From positions 1-64,000 of the forward strand of contig CAJTSY010000006.1 of the NCBI GenBank assembly GCA_910578995.1: a stretch of 64,000 nucleotides of DNA. The letters run 5' to 3'. Made by a program: the position numbers and the translations under genes. This DNA comes from an uncultured Acetatifactor sp. Its GTDB lineage: Bacteria > Bacillota > Clostridia > Lachnospirales > Lachnospiraceae. Positions 1 through 7,733 of this stretch are shown in pieces; the stretch's first letter is position 1, and every line of letters starts with the position of its first letter. The notes beneath the pieces are model-generated. The model worked only from the letters and a program-made list of their open reading frames with translations. It was not told the DNA's origin and did no database searches.

Positions 1-53
1 AGAGCGCCACCTTGCCAAGGTGGAAACCGCGGGTTCGAGTCCCGTCTATCGCT
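1..53 (+). tRNA. tRNA-Gly(GCC), 3' part (5' end outside window)
   Basis: The anticodon arm is visible: stem CCACC (7-11) pairs with GGTGG (19-23) around loop TTGCCAA, giving anticodon GCC at 14-16. The T arm has stem GCGGG/CCCGT and loop TTCGAGT, followed by acceptor strand CTATCGC (46-52) and a T discriminator. CCA is not encoded. The acceptor 5' strand and D arm lie before the window. An integrase remnant starts 148 bp downstream, so the 3' end may be an attachment site. Confidence 0.9.
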
Positions 54-67
54 CTCATGAAAGAAGG

Positions 68-117
68 CCGCAAAATCAATGTTTTTTCAGTAAAAACAAG
101 GTTTTGCGGATTTTTTT
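68..117 (+). terminator. Terminator after tRNA-Gly
   Basis: Arms CCGCAAAA (68-75) and TTTTGCGG (102-109) form an 8-bp stem with a 26-nt loop, followed by seven T (111-117). The position just behind the tRNA and the T-run support intrinsic termination. The long loop lowers confidence. Confidence 0.55.
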
Positions 118-172
118 GATGCTGTAAAACAAAGCTGTATTTCATACGATTAAAGCATAAATTTATCAATTT

Positions 173-201
173 TTTGTCCCGGAATTTGTCCCGGTTTGTC
201 C
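173..201. repeat. Tandem TTTGTCCCGG repeats at integrase 3' end
   Basis: TTTGTCCCGG occurs at 173-182 and 185-194, with a third truncated copy (TTTGTCC) at 195-201 running into the integrase stop codon. Short direct repeats between a tRNA 3' end and an integrase gene could be arm-type recombinase sites. That role is inferred from position only. Confidence 0.4.
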
Positions 202-1195
202 TAAGAAAAAAGGGAACTGCGCAGCTTCTCTGCCGCCTCCCTTTTCGCCTGCTCCTGTTTGTCCATCATGGAGTGCCTGTAAACGGATTTCATGACATGA
301 TCTGTCTCCCATCCTCCCATCCGCATGATGTCCGCTTCCGGAACTCCCAGGGATGACATTTTGCTGGCGAAGTAATGCCGGAGCTTGTGTATAGAGAAAT
401 CAGGAATTCCCAGTCTCCTCTCTGTCTGTTCCAGGAACTGTGTTATCGAGTATGGGTGTCCCTTGTATACATACCCCTGGCGCCGGATTTTGTCTGCAAG
501 CTCTATTGGGATAACTATTTCCCGGGTACTGGATGTGGTCTTTGTGGTTTTGGTTATCCAGTTTTTGTTTTCATCCTGTACCACTGCCTTGTTAATGCTG
601 ACCAGATCACCGGAAATATCTTCTACGGTTAAAGCACAGATTTCAGACCGGCGCATTCCGTAGCAGGCCAGGATAATGGGAACCTCAAATTCCGTTCCGG
701 CAGCGCATTCCAGGATCCTTTTGATATCATCTCCAGATGGGATGTACGGCTCATTTTTGACCTTTTGCGGCAGGGTGGTACAAATCTTGAGGTTCGGGCA
801 GAAAGTGCCTAAAACGGCCGATATGAAGCCGTGGTAGTTGCGTACGGTCTTCGGGCTGAGTTCCTTGGATAGGTGGTTGATTTCTGTCTGGATATCCAGG
901 GCGGTGATGTCATGTATATTTATTTCCTGAAATTTTTTTGAAATTGTTTTCAGGGAGCTTTTATACCCTCTTATGGTACTGGGGGACAGGACATTCCTCT
1001 TTGCGTCAATGTATTTTCTGCCGCCGCCCGGAAGTCCATGCTTTCATGCTTCGTCTGTACTTTCTGCAGCTCCTCCGCCATGGCAAGCATGGCTTCTTTC
1101 TGGGTGGGCTTGTGGTCAAATGAAACAGTGTACATTTGTCCCTTGTACATTTTTCTTACCCGGTAGCTCCCAGAAGCGCGTTTTTCAATCTTCAT
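201..1195 (-). pseudogene. Tyrosine recombinase/integrase, frameshifted
   Basis: Site-specific recombinase of the lambda-integrase type. The ATG at 1195 has an AGGAGG ribosome site. The N-terminal arm-binding part (starting MKIEKRASGSYRV) stays in frame until about 1014-1017, where one A is missing from an A-run on the coding strand; that frame then stops at 971. The continuation in the next frame (SPSTIRGYKSS, core-binding SPKTVRNYHGF) is fully open to the stop at 201. Catalytic-domain motifs are clear: ACYGMRRSEICAL (Arg box), HKLRHYFASKM, then GGWETDHVMKSVYRHSM with the Tyr. Restoring the base gives 331 residues, a normal family length. It probably once mobilised an element inserted at the adjacent tRNA-Gly. 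A sequencing error in the homopolymer is possible. Confidence 0.85.
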
Positions 1196-1335
1196 GGTAT
1201 CATCCTCCTTAAAAATGGGTATAAAAATAACAGCCCGTAAACCGTATGGAATTTCAGACGGTTTTACTTGCAAGCTGTCCCCGGAAATGATACAATATTT
1301 TTGTGAAGAGGTATCCCTCCGGGGTATATCTAAAG

Positions 1336-1367
1336 CCGTTCGGTGCTGGTAACACCGGGCGGTTTTT
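1336..1367 (+). terminator. Hairpin with T-run, terminator-like
   Basis: CCGTTCGGTG (1336-1345) pairs imperfectly with CACCGGGCGG (1353-1362), followed by five T. It points along the + strand, although both flanking genes are on the minus strand, so it may be a leftover of the integrated element. Confidence 0.4.
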
Positions 1368-1380
1368 CTATGTGCGAGTG

Positions 1381-1394
1381 TTGCGACGTCGCAA
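1381..1394. other. 14-bp perfect palindrome TTGCGACGTCGCAA
   Basis: TTGCGACGTCGCAA is a perfect inverted repeat 5 bp beyond the stop of the Uma2-like gene. It could be a dimeric protein-binding site, but the sequence gives no direct evidence of function. Confidence 0.35.
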
Positions 1395-1398
1395 TGGC

Positions 1399-1941
1399 TT
1401 ATAGGAGATCGGAAATCCGGATGTTTAAGTCATTATAAATACATACAGGGACATTATCATCAAATGTATATTGGTTTGACTTTTCCTCATTCTCCAGGTC
1501 ATATACCATGACAGATTTCAATTGTGGATTCACGATCCAGTATTCTCTGACACCAGATGTACGGTATTTAAATAACTTAATGCCATAATCTCTGTGGGGG
1601 TCGGAAGGAGACGTGATCTCAATTATCCAGTCAGGTGCGCCATTGCAGCCCCGGCCATCAATTTTGTCTTTATCACAGATGACAGAAATGTCTGGTTCGA
1701 CATAATTTTTGTTATCTTTGTTTAAAAATACTGCAAAAGGGGCAGCAAATATTTCGCAGGATCCTTTCCGTGATTTGATATACTGATAAATAGTAGCATG
1801 CAGTGCGCCAGATATTCTTTGGTGTATTGTTATCGGTGGAGCCATCATATACAGTTGCCCGTCGATGAGTTCCGCCCTCTGGCCGTCCGGGAGGGCATAA
1901 ATATCATCTATTGTATGGTTTTTTTCTTGTGCTAATGCCAT
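1399..1941 (-). CDS. Uma2 family protein (PD-(D/E)XK nuclease fold)
   Basis: A 180-residue protein with the Uma2/DUF820 layout: N-terminal region with LPDGQRAELIDGQLYMM, central YVEPDISVI, then APDWIIEITSPSD followed by a Lys (GIKLFKYR), and a REYWIVNP strand near residue 135. The Asp in EPDIS, the Glu in WIIEI and the downstream Lys fit the PD-(D/E)XK active-site pattern. Family members are compact restriction-endonuclease-fold proteins of poorly known role, often in accessory DNA. GAGGAA precedes the ATG by 7 nt. It stands alone between two pseudogenes. Nuclease activity is inferred from the fold. Confidence 0.85.
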   Translation of the reverse strand: MALAQEKNHTIDDIYALPDGQRAELIDGQLYMMAPPITIHQRISGALHATIYQYIKSRKGSCEIFAAPFAVFLNKDNKNYVEPDISVICDKDKIDGRGCNGAPDWIIEITSPSDPHRDYGIKLFKYRTSGVREYWIVNPQLKSVMVYDLENEEKSNQYTFDDNVPVCIYNDLNIRISDLL

Positions 1942-2065
1942 TTGCGGTTCCTCGCTTTCTGTTTGACTTTTTTGAACGCTGTAGTGGTTTAATTTCAGGT
2001 GCAGCTTTTATTCAAGATGCTCAATTGCATAATCAGCCTCTGCCTGTATAAATTTGTTTCCATAT

Positions 2066-2628
2066 TTATCTGTAGCAATTTCCACAGGGCGTTTTGCCCA
2101 TTTTGAGAGCTTCCTCCAGAGTTACCTGATAAGCGTTATCCATACCACATCCGTTTTTCTTGTGATATCTTTTTGCAGTATCATCGACCCAGACTATGGT
2201 GCTGTCACCAGGCTGCGGTGTTGGGGCCGCTGTAGGCACAGGAGTGGGCTGCGGTGTTGGGGCCTCTGTAGGCACGGGAGTAGGCAGTAGCGTTGGAGCT
2301 TCCGTGGGTACAGGAGTAGGCTGCATAGTAGGTGCTGCCGTCGGAACCGGGGTTGGGATTGCTGTAGGTTCTGGAGTAGGTATTTCGGCAGGGGCCAAAG
2401 TAGGACTCGGCGTGGATGATAAAGTTAAAGGGGTAATTGGAGCAGGCGATGGTGTTGCCGGGGTACTTTGCGCAGGTGCGTAAGAACTGGCGGTTGCTTA
2501 AGCAATGGCCGGACTGGGGATAGTTTCTATAGGCGGTGCACTGTCATCTGTGGTAAAACCAAACCCAACTAAGCTGATGACTGCTACAAGGATGAAAAAG
2601 CCTATGATTCATTTTTCATATTTTCCAT
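2066..2628 (-). pseudogene. Pro/Thr-rich membrane-anchored protein, broken
   Basis: Read from ATG 2628, the frame breaks after about nine codons (one base missing near 2608). The next frame gives a hydrophobic anchor (IGFFILVAVISLVGFG) and a Pro/Ser-rich stretch, then an in-frame TAA at 2498-2500. Beyond it the same frame continues with about 60 residues of PTPVPTEAP-type repeats, encoded by roughly 36-bp DNA repeats at 2210-2385. It ends in a small domain with His and three Cys (RYHKKNGCGMDNAY, TPCGNCY), like the C-terminal Cys motif of secreted nuclease-type proteins. The repaired length is about 187 residues. The 2066-2398 part could still be expressed from a TTG, but the N-terminal anchor would be lost. 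Confidence 0.6.
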
Positions 2629-2785
2629 GACCTTACACATTTCGCTTACTCTAAAGATATCCTATCATAAATCCTCTCTGTTTTCAATGCATTCATGACT
2701 TTCTACAATTCCTACAATTCTGCTTTTTCGGCACGAACCGTTGTTATGCCCCTTTCGGCTGATGATTATATTATAAAGCACATCG

Positions 2786-4231
2786 TTAATGTACCTTCCC
2801 CCTGTTCCAGACTGCGGAAGGTTGGGCCCTGGGTGTGGGACTGCGGAAGAGCAGCCTGCCCAGGGCCTTTCCGTTAAAGGGAAACAGCGGCCAGAAGTAG
2901 CTGAAGCCGCCGAAGGTGGGGGTGGTGGCGGCAGACAGAAGCACGGCGGCCAGGCATGCCAGGAATCCGGGCAGCCCGCCCAGACCCGTGCCCAGGATCA
3001 GCAGAATCCGGTAAAGCCGCAGGGCGTCGCTGAAAGCCGTGTCCGTGATGGCAAGGGAGGCCAGCAGGGTGACGGCGGCGTAAAAGAGAACGTCCGTGGT
3101 GGCCCAGTTCAGGGTGACGGCGATGTCCCCGATGATCAGCCCGCCCACAATGGAGAGGGAACCGGAAAATTTCCCGGAGCTTAAGGACGAGGAATATTTG
3201 AACAGATCCAACAGGAATTCCACGGCCATCACATAGAAAAATAAACGCTCAGGCGTTATATTTTCTTCGGAGAGAAGACCCCATTCCCGGGCGAGGTCCG
3301 GATAACAGGAGACGGCCAGCAGAAACAGGGGCAGGAGCAGCAGGCTTACCGGGATGCACAGGAAGCGCACCATGCGGAAATAGGTACCCACGGAGGGACA
3401 TTTATAATAGTCCTCCGGGTTCTGGGTGAACTGGAAGACCGTGCAGGGGAGGACCAGCACCAGGGGGGAATTGTCCACCAGAATCAGGATATGGCCTTCC
3501 GTCAGATAGCTGCAGGCTACGTCGGGACGCTCGGTCATCTGCATGGAAGGCAGAGGGTTCCACCAGTGTTTGGGCAGAAGCAGTTCCTCCAGGCTCTTTG
3601 TGCCCATGGTCAGGGAGGTAACCCGCAGTTCTTCCAGGCGCCTGTCCAGTTTTTCCAATAGCTGTGTGTTTACACAGTTTCCAAGATATGCCACGGCCAC
3701 GTCGGTTTTGCTTTCCGAACCGATGGAATGCATGGAAAAGACGAGCTGCGGGGAGCGCACCCGGCGGCGGATGAGGTTGGCATTGAACAGCAGGGTTTCC
3801 ACGAATCCGTCCCGGGAGCCCCGGGTTACCCGTTCCAGGTCCGGTTCCGCAATGCTTCGGCTCGGATAAGTGCGCACATCGATCAGGATGGCCTGGTCAA
3901 AGCCGTCTATAAAAAGGGCGGAGGGGCCGCTGAGAACGCTGCGGATAATATCTTCCCAGGAGGAACAAAGGGAAGCCTGGGCGTAGCCGATTCTGGATTC
4001 CATGTACTCCGCGATGTCCTCCACCCGGCCTTCAGGTACATACAGGGGATTCTGCAGGTCAGAGAAGATATGCTGCAGGATTTCCGTCTTGCAGAAACCG
4101 TTGACGCCCAGAAAGAAGGCTTTCGTCTTTCCCAGGAGCAGATGCCTTGTCATCAGGTCAAAACTTTCCTTTACGGGGAGGTTGTTTTCGATGTATTCGA
4201 TATTTTCTTCCAGGATACAGGATAGGGTCAT
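2786..4231 (-). CDS. GerA/SpoVAF-family spore germination protein
   Basis: A 481-residue membrane protein of the GerA A-subunit/SpoVAF family. Its soluble N-terminal half has the family block around residues 120-150 (ALFIDGFDQAILIDVRTYPSR, RVTRGSRDGFVETLLFN). The C-terminal half has several membrane segments (for example VSLLLLPLFLLAV and ILLILGTGLGGLPGFLACL). Members sit in the inner membrane of spores and act in nutrient germination or DPA release. GGAG lies about 9 nt before the ATG. It is downstream of ytaF on the same strand, 214 bp away, so two sporulation genes are adjacent. No B or C germination subunits follow, which favours a SpoVAF-like protein over a full receptor. Confidence 0.85.
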   Translation of the reverse strand: MTLSCILEENIEYIENNLPVKESFDLMTRHLLLGKTKAFFLGVNGFCKTEILQHIFSDLQNPLYVPEGRVEDIAEYMESRIGYAQASLCSSWEDIIRSVLSGPSALFIDGFDQAILIDVRTYPSRSIAEPDLERVTRGSRDGFVETLLFNANLIRRRVRSPQLVFSMHSIGSESKTDVAVAYLGNCVNTQLLEKLDRRLEELRVTSLTMGTKSLEELLLPKHWWNPLPSMQMTERPDVACSYLTEGHILILVDNSPLVLVLPCTVFQFTQNPEDYYKCPSVGTYFRMVRFLCIPVSLLLLPLFLLAVSCYPDLAREWGLLSEENITPERLFFYVMAVEFLLDLFKYSSSLSSGKFSGSLSIVGGLIIGDIAVTLNWATTDVLFYAAVTLLASLAITDTAFSDALRLYRILLILGTGLGGLPGFLACLAAVLLSAATTPTFGGFSYFWPLFPFNGKALGRLLFRSPTPRAQPSAVWNRGKVH

Positions 4232-4400
4232 GGCGTATTTCTCCAGTCTGTTTTGTTATCCATACTGTTCCCGATTCCCGGGACTTTATGCACAGCACTG
4301 TTATGGACGGATGGACTGGGGTGGTTTCTGTAATTTTTCTATTACGGGCAGCACTCCCGGATTCCGGAGGGAAGCTGATACTGGCAGGAAGGCGTATGTA

Positions 4401-4428
4401 GGCGAAAGGGCGGGTCACCCGTTTCGCC
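4401..4428. other. Nested inverted repeat between ytaF and gerA-like gene
   Basis: GGCGAAA (4401-4407) pairs with TTTCGCC (4422-4428), and inside it CGGGT pairs with ACCCG around a single C. There is no T-run, so it may be a transcript-processing hairpin or an operator. The core GCGGGTCACCCG recurs at 18433-18444, before the VanG-type ligase. Confidence 0.35.
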
Positions 4429-4445
4429 AGAGACTGGGCGTTCAT

Positions 4446-5069
4446 TTAAAAAAACAGCTGCACAATGCCCAGTCCCATGAGAAGTGCCCCGGAAAGGGGA
4501 TCCGCAGCCTTCCCGGCCATCTGGAGCAGGGGGCTGCCTCCCAGGTGGTTTCCGGAGGAAAGGAAGAGTATGGAGCATACAAAGGTACTGACAGCTGCGC
4601 CGGCGAGAGGGAGTCCTGCCAGGCTTGCGCTGAAGCCTGCACTCAGATTGTTGAGGGAGAGAACCAGGCTCAGGGAAAAGATTTCCGGAAGGCATAACAT
4701 CCTGTCTGCCGGTGAGGAAGGTTCATCCTCCTTCCTGGAAGCGGACATCAGGGGGGATGTTTCCGGGCCGGCATGATTCCGGGGGTGGAGCTTTGGACGC
4801 TGGCGGCGGACTCCCAGCCATTTGATAATATAATACAAACCTAACAGGACCAGAACCAGGCTTCCGGCATAATCGCTGACTACGCCGGGCAGAATACCGG
4901 CCAGACGGTGTCCCAGACCCGCGGAGAGGCAGGTGCCCAGAAGGGTTACCAGGCTGATGGCCAGATTCTGCCAGAGACGGATGCGGGTTCCGCGGACACC
5001 GTAACTGATGCCCACCAACAGCGAATCCAGACTGGCTGAAATCCCGAACAGGAGAGAAGCCACAATCAT
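4446..5069 (-). CDS. ytaF: Sporulation membrane protein YtaF (MntP-like)
   Basis: A 207-residue polytopic protein with two repeats of about three helices: MIVASLLFGISASLDSLLVG, a second helix, then a hydrophilic loop at about residues 90-125 and a repeat beginning FSLSLVLSLNNLSAGFSASL. The Asp/Asn-containing first helices (SASLDSLLVG, LNNLSAG) match the YtaF/MntP cation-efflux fold, and YtaF is the sporulation-associated branch. It lies at the spore membrane in known members; its substrate is not firmly established. The loop between repeats is long and charged. The germination-type gene lies downstream on the same strand. Confidence 0.85.
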   Translation of the reverse strand: MIVASLLFGISASLDSLLVGISYGVRGTRIRLWQNLAISLVTLLGTCLSAGLGHRLAGILPGVVSDYAGSLVLVLLGLYYIIKWLGVRRQRPKLHPRNHAGPETSPLMSASRKEDEPSSPADRMLCLPEIFSLSLVLSLNNLSAGFSASLAGLPLAGAAVSTFVCSILFLSSGNHLGGSPLLQMAGKAADPLSGALLMGLGIVQLFF

Positions 5070-5147
5070 AAGAGTTCTCCTGGAATTATTAGTTTCCCCA
5101 TACTATATTCGCAAAATAACCAAAGGGTGTTGCTTTTCCGGGGGGCT

Positions 5148-5317
5148 ATGGTAAAATGACCTTATTCGGGGCGTGAAGCGGCCGAATGGCCATCTGCCAT
5201 GAGCGTTGCTGTGCTCATGGTAAAATGACCTTATTCGGGGCATGAAGCGGCCGAATGGCCATCTGCCATGAGCGTTGCTGTGCTCATGGTAAAATGACCT
5301 TATTCGGGGCATGAAGC
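5148..5317 (+). repeat. 69-bp tandem repeat with hairpin, 2.5 copies
   Basis: Two full units (5148-5216, 5217-5285) and a partial third (5286-5317) each begin ATGGTAAAATGACC. Each full unit holds GGCC-GAAT-GGCC and a hairpin with arms CCATGAGC and GCTCATGG around loop GTTGCTGT (5197-5220 and 5266-5289). A related array lies at 18603-18710 with compensatory stem changes. The truncated last copy ends about 22 bp before the start codon at 5340. Minus-strand ORFs through it (MPRIRSFYHEH...) follow the repeat and are not taken as genes. Confidence 0.85.
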
Positions 5318-5339
5318 AGTACAGGGAGGTGTTTTCGGA

Positions 5340-5900
5340 ATGACAGAAGAGATGACGATTATCAGCGGGGAAGCCTACAGTGCGGCCAGGGAGCTGCTGG
5401 AGACCGCTGGACTGGAACCGGGACAGATTCTGGTGGTAGGCTGCTCCACCAGTGAGGTGGCGGGGGCCGGCATTGGGACATACTCCAGTCCCGAACTGGC
5501 GGATGTAGTGTTTGGGGGGATTTACCAGGCGGCCCAGGAAGTGGGCGTCTGGCTGGCGGCCCAGTGCTGCGAGCATCTGAACCGGGCGCTTATCCTGGAA
5601 AAGGAGGCCGCGGAGCGGTACGGGTATGAGCCTGTGAACGTGGTGCCGCAGCCCAAGGCAGGAGGCTCATTTGCCACGGCGGCTTATAAGGAGTTCGAGC
5701 ATCCGGTGGCAGTGGAGCATATCAGGGCTCATGCGGGAATGGACATCGGGGACACGCTGATCGGTATGCACCTGCGGGATGTAGCTGTGCCCGTGCGGAT
5801 ACGGATCCGGGAGATCGGGGATGCCCGTGTGGTATGTGCCAGAACCAGGCCTAAATTTATCGGGGGAATCAGGGCGGTATATGACGAAAGGAGCCTGTAG
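5340..5900 (+). CDS. TIGR01440 / UPF0340 family protein (YwlG-like)
   Basis: A 186-residue protein of the conserved Firmicutes family TIGR01440 (YwlG-like). Visible family blocks are QILVVGCSTSEVAGAGIG near residue 30, GGIYQAAQEVGVWLAAQCCEHLNRAL, PVNVVPQPKAGGSFATAAY and AGMDIGDTLIGMHLR, ending near the usual C-terminus VRIREIGDARVVCARTRPK. The function is unknown, though the Gly-rich Cys/His regions suggest a ligand pocket. The GGAGGT ribosome site starts about 10 nt upstream, immediately after the 69-bp repeat array, so that array forms its 5' region. It is convergent with murG across a hairpin. Confidence 0.88.
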   Translation: MTEEMTIISGEAYSAARELLETAGLEPGQILVVGCSTSEVAGAGIGTYSSPELADVVFGGIYQAAQEVGVWLAAQCCEHLNRALILEKEAAERYGYEPVNVVPQPKAGGSFATAAYKEFEHPVAVEHIRAHAGMDIGDTLIGMHLRDVAVPVRIRIREIGDARVVCARTRPKFIGGIRAVYDERSL

Positions 5901-6024
5901 GGAAATCTGAACGGTGCAGAACCGGGGCCGCACGGGGCGGAGCAGAAGCGGGAACGGATTTTACCTGGCGGGAGAAGCGCGTGCCTGGGCAGGATGCGAA
6001 AACGGGACAGGGTACAGAAACAGG

Positions 6025-6057
6025 ACAGGGATCAGCAGAATATGCTGCGATCCCTGT
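6025..6057. terminator. Bidirectional hairpin between convergent genes
   Basis: ACAGGGATC (6025-6033) pairs with GATCCCTGT (6049-6057), with an inner AGCA/TGCT pairing. It sits between the convergent 5340 gene and murG. T-runs are weak on both sides, so the terminator role is inferred from position. The rest of 5901-6073 holds nothing else recognisable. Confidence 0.5.
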
Positions 6058-6073
6058 TCTGTCTGTAATAGGC

Positions 6074-7144
6074 TTACACGGCGCCGGACTGCTCCTGAAT
6101 CAGCGCCATGATGGTCCTGATGGGATCCATCTGGCCGCTTTCGCTCATGGCGCGCCGGAAGGTCTGCCTGGAAAAATAGAGTTCGTGCACTTTGTCAACC
6201 AGCATTTCCGTGGTCAGGTCATCCTCGTTGATGACAATGGAAAAGCCCTGGGATTCAAAGGACTTTGCATTGAGCAGCTGGTCTCCCCGGCTGCTGGAGG
6301 CGGGAAGGGGGATCAGGATATTCGGCTTTTTCAGTGCCAGAAGCTCACAGATGGCATTGGCTCCTGCCCGGGAGATCACCACATCGGCCATGGCAAAAAG
6401 GTCTTTCAGCTCTGCCTTCACATACTCAAACTGCCTGTATCCTGCAGTGTTCAGCAGCAGGTTGTCGATTTTGTCCTTGCCGCAGATGTGCACCACCTGG
6501 AAGTCTGTCAGCAGCATGGGCAGGGCTTCACGGACGGCCTTGTTTACATTGGCGGCCCCCAGGCTTCCTCCGATGACCATCACTACCGGCCGGTTGGCGC
6601 TGAAGCCGCACATGTCCAGGCCTGCCAGCCTGTTGCCCTGGGCAAGCTCCGAACGTATGGGGGAACCCGTGAGAACCGCCTTGTCTTCCGGAAGCTGCTT
6701 CAGTGTCTCGGGAAAATTGCAGCATACTTTCCGGGCAACGGGAATGCAGATTTTGTTTGCCAGTCCCGGCGTCATGTCGGACTCATGGATGATGCAGGGG
6801 ATTCCCAGGGAGGCTCCCGCCCGGACCACGGGCACGGAGACAAAGCCTCCCTTGGAGAAGATCACATCCGGTTTGTAACTTTTCAGGAATTTCTTCGCCT
6901 CCGAAAAACCCTTTATAACGCGGAAAGGATCCGTGAAATTTTTGGGATCCAGATACCGCCGGAATTTACCGGTGGAAATGCCTACATACGGAATCCCGAA
7001 ATCGCTGATCAGCTTTTTCTCAATCCCGTCGTAGGAACCCATGTAAGTAATTTCATATCCCGCATCCTTCAGGGACGGCAGCAATGCAATGTTGGGGGTA
7101 ACGTGTCCGGCGCTGCCCCCACCTGTCAATACAATTTTTTTCAT
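6074..7144 (-). CDS. murG: MurG-type GlcNAc transferase (lipid II synthesis)
   Basis: This enzyme transfers GlcNAc from UDP-GlcNAc to undecaprenyl-PP-MurNAc-pentapeptide (lipid I), forming lipid II at the inner face of the membrane. The 356 residues are the usual length. The N-terminal loop LTGGGSAGHVTPNIAL, FSKGGFVSVPVV near residue 100, IIHESDMTPGLANK and the C-terminal nucleotide-sugar site (VMVIGGSLGAANVN, VISRAGANAICELLALKKPNILIPLPAS, DQLLNA) are all present. It lies 26 bp downstream of a TSCPD-domain gene on the same strand and is probably cotranscribed with it. It is away from the usual dcw cluster. Confidence 0.93.
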   Translation of the reverse strand: MKKIVLTGGGSAGHVTPNIALLPSLKDAGYEITYMGSYDGIEKKLISDFGIPYVGISTGKFRRYLDPKNFTDPFRVIKGFSEAKKFLKSYKPDVIFSKGGFVSVPVVRAGASLGIPCIIHESDMTPGLANKICIPVARKVCCNFPETLKQLPEDKAVLTGSPIRSELAQGNRLAGLDMCGFSANRPVVMVIGGSLGAANVNKAVREALPMLLTDFQVVHICGKDKIDNLLLNTAGYRQFEYVKAELKDLFAMADVVISRAGANAICELLALKKPNILIPLPASSSRGDQLLNAKSFESQGFSIVINEDDLTTEMLVDKVHELYFSRQTFRRAMSESGQMDPIRTIMALIQEQSGAV

Positions 7145-7170
7145 ATACGAACCCCTTCAGAATTGGAAAA

Positions 7171-7416
7171 TTAAAGCATTTGTTCAAGGGCAAGAGCAAG
7201 CTGGTCCGGACAGGAAGTGGGCTTTGCGCCGCAGCGGATGCCTTTCAGGCGGGAAATGGCTTCTTCCGGCTTCATCCCTTTCACCAGTGCGCTGACACCC
7301 TGGAGATTACCGTGGCAGCCTCCTGTAAACTTTACGGAATCGATGACGCCGTCCTTTAACTGAATGTCGATTTCCCTGGAGCAGGTGCCGTGGGTGGTAT
7401 ATTTCAGTGAATCCAT
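7171..7416 (-). CDS. TIGR03905 family TSCPD domain protein
   Basis: An 81-residue protein with the family order GTCSREIDI, then FTGGCHGNLQGVSALVKG, IRCGAKPTSCPDQLA. The four Cys and the TSCPD motif match TIGR03905; related TSCPD domains occur in ribonucleotide reductases, where they can bind zinc. No specific function is established. It is the first gene of a two-gene unit with murG. The 5' region 7417-7733 is AT-rich and contains no other gene; a weak TATACT at 7630 faces the next + strand gene. Confidence 0.85.
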   Translation of the reverse strand: MDSLKYTTHGTCSREIDIQLKDGVIDSVKFTGGCHGNLQGVSALVKGMKPEEAISRLKGIRCGAKPTSCPDQLALALEQML

Positions 7417-7733
7417 GGAAAATATCTCCTTTTCTATTTATTACGGGAACCGTTGGGGAACCCTGTAATTATTTATTATGATACATTCTAACAGATTTTC
7501 CTGAATTCTGCAATCAGGGGGGGAATTTTTTTGCGCTCCGGCCTGGACTTTTGCACATTTGGGTATATTTTGTCGGAAAAGCAGGGAAAAATGCGATGGA
7601 AAAATCTGTAAAGTCAGGATATTTTACGCTATACTGGAAACAGGCATCAGGAACCGGTAAAAGACAGGGGCCGCCGCAGACACGCTGTGGATGCGCGGAC
7701 AGGCCTGGGCGGAACCGGAATAGGAGGTTCGTT

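Noticed and set aside
2196..2483. Gly/Val-rich plus-strand ORF
   Set aside because: It is the antisense of the Pro/Thr repeat region and has no ribosome site.
1..2785. Complete integrative element with both attachment sites
   Set aside because: No second copy of the tRNA-Gly 3' sequence was found downstream, and no conjugation or replication genes are present.
5148..5317. Possible CRISPR array
   Set aside because: Units are contiguous with no unique spacers and no cas genes are present.
5103..5576. Repeat-containing minus-strand ORF (MPRIRSFYHEH type)
   Set aside because: The coding appearance comes from the 69-bp repeat without stops; the hairpin covariation explains the sequence better than protein constraint.
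5981..7174. 397-codon plus-strand frame
   Set aside because: It is the complement of murG and lacks a ribosome site or recognisable domain.
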